Part shown: positions 37,140-43,367 of the stretch, piece after piece
How positions within the stretch are numbered: the stretch's first letter is position 1
Layout of the letters: every line of letters begins with the position of its first letter
Origin: CAYPNF01 sp964411985
GTDB taxonomy: Bacteria; Verrucomicrobiota; Verrucomicrobiia; Limisphaerales; J093
NCBI GenBank assembly: GCA_964411985.1
Contig: CAYPNF010000004.1
Location: forward strand, 1 to 64,000
Direction of reading: 5' to 3'
Length of the DNA stretch: 64,000 nucleotides
Program-made: the position numbers and the translations under genes
Notes under the pieces: model-generated
Told to the model about the DNA's origin: nothing
Seen by the model: only the letters and a program-made list of their open reading frames with translations
Database searches by the model: none

Positions 37140-37206
37140 TGTGCCTTGAAAAGCTTCAGAAAACCGGCAACACCGAACCGAGTTGCCTCACACGTTCAAA
37201 TACGAG
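37111..37206. repeat. 11-bp inverted repeat around the RES gene start
   Basis: CTCGTATTTGA at 37111-37121 and its exact complement TCAAATACGAG at 37196-37206, with 74 bases between. The left arm lies in the first codons of the RES gene, the right arm in the gap towards the propeller gene. Its role is unknown. Confidence 0.4.
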
Positions 37207-37210
37207 GGGC

Positions 37211-38158
37211 TCAATGCAAAATCTCCCCTTTCGTCACGTCACCCGCAACGTCCAACAACTGCACGCTGGAGATCGTTTTCATCGTCTCGTGACGGTAGAA
37301 ACACCAGACGACTTTCTTGTCTGGAGTGACTTCGATCAGCTGGGGAGCCTTGCCGAATTGCCCGTGTCCCAGCCAGTTCGACATGACGGTATTCCCGTTG
37401 GGAAGCCTTTGCAGACCGGCCATGAACTTCAGCGAGATCCCCGGCAATTCCTCCCCTTTTACCTCCCACACTGTTTGGCCCTTGGCGTCCACCTCAAAAA
37501 CCCGCGATCCGCCGGGGGCATCGCCACAGGCAATCAGAGTGTTGCCGTTCGCGAGTCGGATGGCGCTATGCGGACCGCCCGCTGCAGGGATCTCCCGAAC
37601 GATCTTACCTTGACCATCGTATTCACGAACCACATGGTCGCCGTAGTGAGTTACCAGGTAGTTGCCATTGGCCAGGCAGCGGGCGTTTCGCATGTAGGCA
37701 TGGCCCCCATCCTTGCCTTCCGGCAACAAGCGGATTTCCTTTACCACGCCTCCTGAGGGCTCCAATTCCAGCAAACGCCCGGCATTGCACTCACCGACGA
37801 AGGTGTTCCCGTTCTTGAGCCGCTGACAGGCGTAAATCTCGCTCTTGGATTGGTAGTCGAAAACCACTTTCTTGTCGCGGGTGACTTCTTGGACCCCATG
37901 CCCGGTGTTGAACAGCAGGTTCCCGTTTGGCAGGATCCATAGGTCGTTACAGCTCGGGGCGTCGTACTCCCATTCCACTGCTCCGGTTTCGGAGACGATG
38001 AAGACCTTCCCTTGCGTGTAGTCGGTGCAGACGAAGCGGTGTCCTTTCCCAGTTTGGATCTGGGCTTCGCTGGAAGAAGAAGCGCCTTGGAGCAAGCTCG
38101 CCGATGCAATCAGGGCTGTCACCAGCCACCCCATATGCCATTGGTTTTTCAGTTTCAT
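37211..38158 (-). CDS. Secreted PQQ/arylsulfotransferase-like beta-propeller protein
   Basis: A 315-residue protein with a signal peptide (WHMGWLVTALIASASLLQG) and repeating blade motifs: GAVEWEYDAPS, LPNGNLLFNTGHG, RLKNGNTFVGECN, LANGNYLVTHYGDH, LANGNTLIACGDAPGG and LPNGNTVMSNWLGHG. The recurrent L-x-N-G-N-T/L motif is typical of a PVC propeller family related to PQQ-type and ASST-type propellers. There are six or seven blades, with no fused enzyme. It probably acts as a periplasmic binding or scaffold protein. ATG 38158 was chosen because the signal peptide follows directly and GGAGGG lies upstream; a start at 38179 would add seven residues. Confidence 0.72.
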   Translation of the reverse strand: MKLKNQWHMGWLVTALIASASLLQGASSSSEAQIQTGKGHRFVCTDYTQGKVFIVSETGAVEWEYDAPSCNDLWILPNGNLLFNTGHGVQEVTRDKKVVFDYQSKSEIYACQRLKNGNTFVGECNAGRLLELEPSGGVVKEIRLLPEGKDGGHAYMRNARCLANGNYLVTHYGDHVVREYDGQGKIVREIPAAGGPHSAIRLANGNTLIACGDAPGGSRVFEVDAKGQTVWEVKGEELPGISLKFMAGLQRLPNGNTVMSNWLGHGQFGKAPQLIEVTPDKKVVWCFYRHETMKTISSVQLLDVAGDVTKGEILH

Positions 38159-38311
38159 TTCAAGAGTCTTACCCTCCATCGAACGATTTCATGCTGAAGT
38201 CGTCGGGGTTGGGCGGACCCGAGTGTTCCCGAGATTGGACCTTCGTGCAAGGATCGGCTCGAGTTTCGACTTCACTCTGCGCACACAACCAGGCAGGATC
38301 CCGAGTGTCAA

Positions 38312-39346
38312 ATGTCACTTGCCGCATTAGCCCGAGACTCAAAGGCCGCTGATTTGCTCCGACGCAGCTTGGAACGAAAGCGTCTCGGTCATGCGTATCT
38401 TATCCATGGCACTGTACCTGAAGAGCTTGAGAATATAGCACGAGCCCTGGCGAAGGTCCTGAATTGCACTGGAACTGTGAGACCTTCCGGGGGGCAGCCA
38501 CCCTTGGATTCCTGCGATGCGTGCACCTCTTGCCGAAAAACTGAGAACGATTTGCATCCCGACATCCAGTGGGTGCGTCCGGAATCCAAATCTCGGATCA
38601 TCACGGTGGATCAGGTTCGTGAGCTGATGAACCAACTGCAACTGAAACCCTGCGAAGGCCAGTACAAGGTTGGAATCTTATGCAGTGCCGATCGGCTCAA
38701 TACACAGGCCGCCAACGCCTTCCTGAAGACTTTAGAGGAACCGCCTTCGAGATGCGTCTTGATCCTCCTCTCTTGTGAGCCTGATCGCTTGCTGGAAACC
38801 ATCCGATCCCGATGTCTCAGACTGGCGGCGGGGGGAGGGGACGGCCGTCCTACCAAGCCCCAGCAGTTGCAGTGGCTCAAAGAATTAGCGACAGACGTTG
38901 CCAGTCAGCGCGGTGGTCTCCTCGGTAGGTACCGTCTCTTGGGTAAAATCGTCGCGGAACTTGCCCGACTGAAGAAAGAGATCGAAGGCGACCTGACTTC
39001 CAGGTCTCCCTTGGAGCGATACGACGATCTGGAATCGGGACTTCGGGAGAAGTGGGAAGGCGAATTGGAGGCGGCTATTGAGGCAGAATACCGCCGGACC
39101 CGTACGGAGGTGCTGGGTGGGATCGAGTGGTGGCTGCGTGACGTCTGGGTCATGAGCTGTCAGCCTGATCCATCCCGACTCGCCCTTCCCTCCCTCGCGA
39201 CAGAGACCGCTGCGGTTTCGGTCCGTATCCAACCAACGGACGCCCTCTCCAACCTGCACGTGATTGAAAGGACCCAGCGGTTGCTGTTTTCCAACGTTCA
39301 GGAGGCCCTGGCTTTGGAGGTGGCACTGTTGCGGTTGAAGCTATAG
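38312..39346 (+). CDS. holB: DNA polymerase III subunit delta prime
   Basis: A 344-residue clamp-loader delta-prime subunit. HAYLIHG opens the RFC-like AAA+ fold, but the P-loop is degenerate (GTVPEEL), as expected for delta prime, which does not hydrolyse ATP. Four zinc cysteines are seen at 52, 68, 71 and 74 (CDACTSC). The sensor region reads NAFLKTLEEPPSRCVLILL, and the SRC motif is in TIRSRCLRL. With delta and DnaX it opens the beta clamp for loading at the replication fork. The next gene starts four bases after its stop, suggesting co-transcription with the ligase-like membrane gene. Confidence 0.93.
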   Translation: MSLAALARDSKAADLLRRSLERKRLGHAYLIHGTVPEELENIARALAKVLNCTGTVRPSGGQPPLDSCDACTSCRKTENDLHPDIQWVRPESKSRIITVDQVRELMNQLQLKPCEGQYKVGILCSADRLNTQAANAFLKTLEEPPSRCVLILLSCEPDRLLETIRSRCLRLAAGGGDGRPTKPQQLQWLKELATDVASQRGGLLGRYRLLGKIVAELARLKKEIEGDLTSRSPLERYDDLESGLREKWEGELEAAIEAEYRRTRTEVLGGIEWWLRDVWVMSCQPDPSRLALPSLATETAAVSVRIQPTDALSNLHVIERTQRLLFSNVQEALALEVALLRLKL

Positions 39347-39350
39347 AGCT

Positions 39351-40685
39351 ATGGCCGTCGCCCAGGATGTTGTTTTGCGACCCTCTTCCTTCCAGGGGCT
39401 GTTCGCTGGGGGGGTGGGAGCGCTCCTAGGGCTCAGCCTCTTGAAGTTCGGTAATCCGACCATTTTGGACAAAATGGTGGGGACGCCGACCGATCCTTTG
39501 GAAGTTCTGCTGCAGCCCTGGCCAGTGAGTTGGGGGTACTGGATCTTAGGGGTGCTCCTGCTGGCAGCAATTCCCCTCAGCCGGTGGCGCTTTCCGAAAC
39601 CGGTTTGGCTGTGCTTGCTGCCCCTTCCCTGGTTGGCCTGGCAATTCGTTTCCGCTTCGCAAACCGTGGACTCTCTGCTCACCCGGTCCACGTTGATCCA
39701 TTTCATGACGGTGGTCCTCTGTTTTTACCTGGGTCTCTTCGCTTTGGCTTCGAATCAGGGCCTAAGATGGTTCTGGCTGGCGGTCCTGCTCGGATTTGTT
39801 GCCGTGCTTGGCTTCGGCTTTGAGCAGCACTTCGGTGGTTTGGAGGCCACCCGCCAGTATGTCTTTTCTCATCCTGGTTGGGAAAGCCTTCCCGCTGAAC
39901 ATCTTAAACGCATTCGGAGTGATCGCATTTTCGCGACGCTTTTTTATCCAAACAGCCTGGCGGGTGTGATTCTTCTCTGGCTGCCCGTCCTGCTGGTGGC
40001 TTGCTGGCAGATGACCGAAGCGACGCCTAGAGTTGCCCGTGGTGTCGCGGTGGGTCTGCTGGCTTACGCGGGGCTAGCCTGTTTGTTCTGGTCGGGCTCC
40101 AAGGCTGGGTGGCTCATTGCCATGACCCTTGGGGCGGTCGTTGTAGTCCGATTCCAACCTTCCCGAAGGATGAGGATTGGTTTGGTGGCGGCCTTGGTGG
40201 TCCTGGGGTTGGTGGCTTTCGGAATCAAGTTTGCCCCCTACTTCCGCAAAGGAGCGACTAGCGTGGGGGCGAGGTTTGACTACTGGTCTGCCGGGGTAAA
40301 GACAGCATGGACCAATCCATTTCTTGGTAGCGGACCCGGCACGTTTGGATTGAGTTACAAACGCCTCAAGAGACCCGAGGCGGAAATGGCGCAGCTCACG
40401 CACAACGACTACCTTCAACAAGCGTCGGACTCAGGTTTCCCTGCCTTCGCTACCTATGCCGCCTTCCTGATAGGATCACTGGGAGTCTTGTGGAAACGCG
40501 TTCAAGCGAGTGCTATCCAGTTCGCCGCGTGGTTAGGATTACTAGGCTTTGCTCTGCACAGTCTGGTTGAGTTTGGCCTTTACATTCCAGCTCTGGCCTG
40601 GAGCGCTTGGTGTATGTTGGGTTGGCTGTGGGGCACTTCGAAGGAGGGCGCTCACGTCTCTCGAGAGGTGTCGGGCACGGCCTGA
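39351..40685 (+). CDS. O-antigen ligase / Wzy-type polymerase family membrane protein
   Basis: A 444-residue polytopic protein with about 11-12 hydrophobic segments. The large loop before the last helices carries FDYWSAGVKTAWTNPFLGSG, PGTFGLSY and LTHNDYLQQASDSG, the usual Wzy_C/WaaL signature in which arginine and histidine residues contact the lipid-linked sugar. By family it polymerises or ligates surface polysaccharide at the periplasmic face. It follows holB by four bases, and no polysaccharide cluster is nearby, so its exact role is open. Start ATG 39351. Confidence 0.8.
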   Translation: MAVAQDVVLRPSSFQGLFAGGVGALLGLSLLKFGNPTILDKMVGTPTDPLEVLLQPWPVSWGYWILGVLLLAAIPLSRWRFPKPVWLCLLPLPWLAWQFVSASQTVDSLLTRSTLIHFMTVVLCFYLGLFALASNQGLRWFWLAVLLGFVAVLGFGFEQHFGGLEATRQYVFSHPGWESLPAEHLKRIRSDRIFATLFYPNSLAGVILLWLPVLLVACWQMTEATPRVARGVAVGLLAYAGLACLFWSGSKAGWLIAMTLGAVVVVRFQPSRRMRIGLVAALVVLGLVAFGIKFAPYFRKGATSVGARFDYWSAGVKTAWTNPFLGSGPGTFGLSYKRLKRPEAEMAQLTHNDYLQQASDSGFPAFATYAAFLIGSLGVLWKRVQASAIQFAAWLGLLGFALHSLVEFGLYIPALAWSAWCMLGWLWGTSKEGAHVSREVSGTA

Positions 40686-40690
40686 AAGGC

Positions 40691-40718
40691 GTGACAATTC
40701 ACCTGCAATGCCTATAGT
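40691..40718 (+). promoter_or_regulatory. Promoter of aroQ, predicted leaderless
   Basis: GTGACA (40691-40696), a 16-base spacer and TATAGT (40713-40718). The ATG of aroQ is at 40725, six bases after the -10 box. Confidence 0.55.
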
Positions 40719-40724
40719 GAAGCT

Positions 40725-41171
40725 ATGAACATCCTATTCCTCAACGGTCCCAATCTGAACCTTCTTGGATCGAGAGAACCGGATATTTATGGGAAGTTAA
40801 CGTTAACGGAGATTGAGATTCAGGTTCGGGAGCGAGCCGAGAAGGCCGGGGTTGAAATCGATTTTCGCCAGACAAACTCGGAAGGAGATTTGGTGACCTG
40901 GATCCAGCAGGCTTGGGGTGTCTTCGACGTTCTGGTCCTCAATGCGGCAGCCTACACCCACACCAGTGTAGCCATTCGCGATGCGATCGCCGCCGTAGGG
41001 ATTCCCACCATCGAGATCCATCTCTCCAACGTCCACGCACGGGAGGAGTTTCGTCATCGGTCGTTGATCGCTCCCTTGTGCGTTGGGGTGATCACGGGAT
41101 TTGGTTTAGGATCTTATCTTCTTGGACTTGACGCTGCTGTTATCGTTAACAATAATAGAAAACGGCTCTAA
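40725..41171 (+). CDS. aroQ: 3-dehydroquinate dehydratase, type II
   Basis: A 148-residue type II dehydroquinase, which dehydrates 3-dehydroquinate to 3-dehydroshikimate in the shikimate pathway and assembles as a dodecamer. The N terminus ILFLNGPNLNLLGSREPDIYG contains the catalytic tyrosine of the flexible loop. NAAAYTHTSVAIRDA, EIHLSNVHAREEFRHRS and the terminal GVITGFGLGSY are diagnostic. Length is standard. It has its own promoter, with no room for a leader, and is followed by accBC after 210 bases containing a second promoter and a terminator-like hairpin. Confidence 0.96.
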   Translation: MNILFLNGPNLNLLGSREPDIYGKLTLTEIEIQVRERAEKAGVEIDFRQTNSEGDLVTWIQQAWGVFDVLVLNAAAYTHTSVAIRDAIAAVGIPTIEIHLSNVHAREEFRHRSLIAPLCVGVITGFGLGSYLLGLDAAVIVNNNRKRL

Positions 41172-41231
41172 TTCAGTGGTTTTTCCACGTCTTGCCGCAG
41201 CTGGGCCGGTTGGCGGCTTCAATATATCCGC

Positions 41232-41260
41232 TTGACTCCCCGCTTTCCCCTCCCTAAACT
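41232..41260 (+). promoter_or_regulatory. Promoter of accB-accC
   Basis: TTGACT (41232-41237), a 17-base spacer and TAAACT (41255-41260). The expected start is near 41267, giving a leader of about 115 bases that contains the hairpin at 41286-41313. Confidence 0.6.
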
Positions 41261-41285
41261 CACCCACAGTTTTGAACCGCTTTAG

Positions 41286-41317
41286 GAGCAGGGTCGATTT
41301 TGAGACTCTGCTCTTTT
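41286..41317 (+). terminator. Terminator-like hairpin in the accBC leader, possible attenuator
   Basis: GAGCAGGGTC (41286-41295) pairs with GACTCTGCTC (41304-41313) in a ten-pair stem (one G-T pair) with an eight-base loop and TTTT after it. It lies between the accB promoter and the accB start. It may end aroQ transcripts, attenuate accBC, or both. Confidence 0.6.
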
Positions 41318-41381
41318 AGTTAAAGAAACAATTTGCCGTGTATTCGATTCTTTTGAACCTTCATCACCCCGGGAGGATTCT

Positions 41382-41831
41382 GTGGACCTGAAAGATATCA
41401 AGGCCATCATCGACCTAATGCGGAAGAACTCCATTTCCGAATTTGAGATGGAGAAGGAGGGGTTCAAGATCAAACTGAAACGAGGGGGTGCAGTCGCCCC
41501 GGCGGCTTCACCCGGTGAGGAGATCCCCTTGGTGGTCGCGTCGGCCGCTGGTTCCGGAGCAGCGGGACCTCCCACGCCCGCCTCTACCGAGATCGAGATC
41601 AGGTCGCCCATGATTGGAACTTTCTACCGAGCTCCATCCCCGGATGCCTCGCCCTATGTCGAGGTCGGCACGGAAGTCGGGCCTGAGACTGTGGTCAGCA
41701 TCATCGAAGCCATGAAGGTGATGAACGAGATCAAGGCCGAGGTATCGGGTGTGATCACCCAGGTGCTGCTGGAGAATGGGAGACCTGTCGAATTCGGACA
41801 GCCTTTGTACAAGGTGCGTCCGCTATCGTAA
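41382..41831 (+). CDS. accB: Biotin carboxyl carrier protein of acetyl-CoA carboxylase
   Basis: A 149-residue BCCP. The N-terminal helix LKDIKAIIDLMRKNSISEFE is typical, a Pro/Ala-rich linker follows, and the C-terminal biotinyl domain has EAMKVMNEI with the biotinylated lysine at 112. SPMIGTFYRAPSPDASPYV forms the domain's first strands and thumb. It carries CO2 on biotin between AccC and the carboxyltransferase in fatty-acid synthesis. The GTG start is supported by GGGAGGA a few bases upstream. accC follows after 79 bases, so the two form an operon. Confidence 0.95.
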   Translation: MDLKDIKAIIDLMRKNSISEFEMEKEGFKIKLKRGGAVAPAASPGEEIPLVVASAAGSGAAGPPTPASTEIEIRSPMIGTFYRAPSPDASPYVEVGTEVGPETVVSIIEAMKVMNEIKAEVSGVITQVLLENGRPVEFGQPLYKVRPLS

Positions 41832-41910
41832 TGGTCTGCCGAGGGGTTTGCTCCAACCGTTCTGGCCATGAGCCAGCTGTTTTTTGGCGTTCCTACTGAC
41901 CTTTCAGAAA

Positions 41911-43272
41911 ATGTTTGAAAAAGTCCTCATTGCCAATCGTGGTGAAATAGCCGTTCGGATCATCCGAGCCTGCAAAGAGCTTGGCATTAAAACGGTGGCG
42001 GTTTACTCGGAAGTGGATGCCAATTCCATGCACGTACAAATGGCGGACGAGGCTATTTGTATAGGGCGGGCCGCCAGCAGCGAAAGTTACCTGAGGATCG
42101 ATCGTTTGGTGAGCGCGGCCGAGATTGCCGACGTGGATGCAATCCATCCCGGCTACGGTTTCCTTTCCGAGAATGCTCACTTCGCGGATGTTTGCGAGAA
42201 CTGCAACATCAAGTTCATCGGTCCGAGCTCTCGCGCTATGAACGCCTTGGAAGACAAGGCGTTGAGCCGGGAGTTGGCGAAAAAGGCGGGAGTCCCCGTT
42301 CCACCGGGCTCGGAGTCCACGGTGGAGACCGAGAGTGAGGCCCTGACGACGGCGAAGAAGATCGGATATCCTGTTCTAATCAAAGCAGTTGCGGGTGGAG
42401 GTGGTCGAGGAATGCGTATCGCCCACAACGACATCTCCCTCATGAAAGGGTACCACACGGCTCGCAATGAGGCCGAAAAAGCCTTTAGCAACTCGGGTGT
42501 CTACATCGAAAAGTACTTTGAGAATCCCCACCACATCGAGTTCCAGATACTGGGGGATTCAAGGGGTAACATCATCCACTTGGGGGAACGCGATTGTTCC
42601 ATCCAGCGCCGCCATCAGAAGCTTATCGAGGAGACTCCCTCCCCCTTGATCGAAAACAAGTTTAAGGACTTGAGGAAGAAGATGGGGAAAGCCGCTATCC
42701 GCATCGCTGAGATGGCCCAGTACAGCAGTGCTGGGACGGTCGAGTTCATCGTCGATGACAAAGGGGAGTTTTACTTCCTCGAGGTTAATAAGCGGATTCA
42801 GGTGGAACATCCGGTTACCGAAGAAGTGACCGGGATAGATCTGATTAAGCAACAGCTTTTGATCGCCATGGGCGAGCCCTTGCGGATTTCGCAGAGCGAC
42901 GTGACCTTCCGAGGTCACGCCATCGAATGCCGGATTAACGCTGAAGACCCGTATGACGATTTCCGGCCAAGCCCGGGGCGAATCGAGATGTACTACTGTC
43001 CTGGTGGTCGGGGGGTGCGGGTGGATAGCCATGCTTACGCTGGCTACACCATTCCTCCCACGTATGACTCGATGATTGGGAAGTTGATCACTTTCGGTAA
43101 AGACCGCAAAGAGGCGCTCGACCGGATGAGCCGCGCATTAGGCGAGTACATGATCACCGGGATCAAGACCACCATTCCTTTGGAGCAGACCATTCTGCAG
43201 GATCCAGACTTTCGTAGAGGAGTCTATTCCACCGGCTTCATCGAACAATTGATGAGGCGTGGCGTTCAGTAG
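41911..43272 (+). CDS. accC: Biotin carboxylase of acetyl-CoA carboxylase
   Basis: A 453-residue biotin carboxylase using ATP and bicarbonate to carboxylate BCCP-biotin. FEKVLIANRGEIAVRIIRAC opens the N-terminal fold. The ATP-grasp glycine loop is KAVAGGGGRGMRI, and HHIEFQILGDSRGN, GERDCSIQRRHQK and EVNKRIQVEHPVTEEVTG form the catalytic core. E. coli has NTR where this protein has NKR, a conservative change. Length and C terminus are standard. ATG 41911 was chosen because the MFEKVLIANRGE start is family-typical; a start nine codons earlier is less likely. A bidirectional terminator follows. Confidence 0.96.
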   Translation: MFEKVLIANRGEIAVRIIRACKELGIKTVAVYSEVDANSMHVQMADEAICIGRAASSESYLRIDRLVSAAEIADVDAIHPGYGFLSENAHFADVCENCNIKFIGPSSRAMNALEDKALSRELAKKAGVPVPPGSESTVETESEALTTAKKIGYPVLIKAVAGGGGRGMRIAHNDISLMKGYHTARNEAEKAFSNSGVYIEKYFENPHHIEFQILGDSRGNIIHLGERDCSIQRRHQKLIEETPSPLIENKFKDLRKKMGKAAIRIAEMAQYSSAGTVEFIVDDKGEFYFLEVNKRIQVEHPVTEEVTGIDLIKQQLLIAMGEPLRISQSDVTFRGHAIECRINAEDPYDDFRPSPGRIEMYYCPGGRGVRVDSHAYAGYTIPPTYDSMIGKLITFGKDRKEALDRMSRALGEYMITGIKTTIPLEQTILQDPDFRRGVYSTGFIEQLMRRGVQ

Positions 43273-43313
43273 GCCTTTCTTCCCGAGACTCGTTTTCGTT
43301 CATTCACCTAAGA

Positions 43314-43343
43314 AAAAAGGCCCGTGTTTCCACGGGCCTTTTT
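43314..43343. terminator. Bidirectional intrinsic terminator between accC and pnp
   Basis: AAAAAGGCCCGTG, loop TTTC and CACGGGCCTTTTT: a 13-pair perfect stem at 43314-43343 that offers a T tract on both strands. It serves accC (plus) and pnp (minus), which converge here. Confidence 0.93.
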
Positions 43344-43367
43344 CAATTCGTAGGGATCGCCTCGGGG

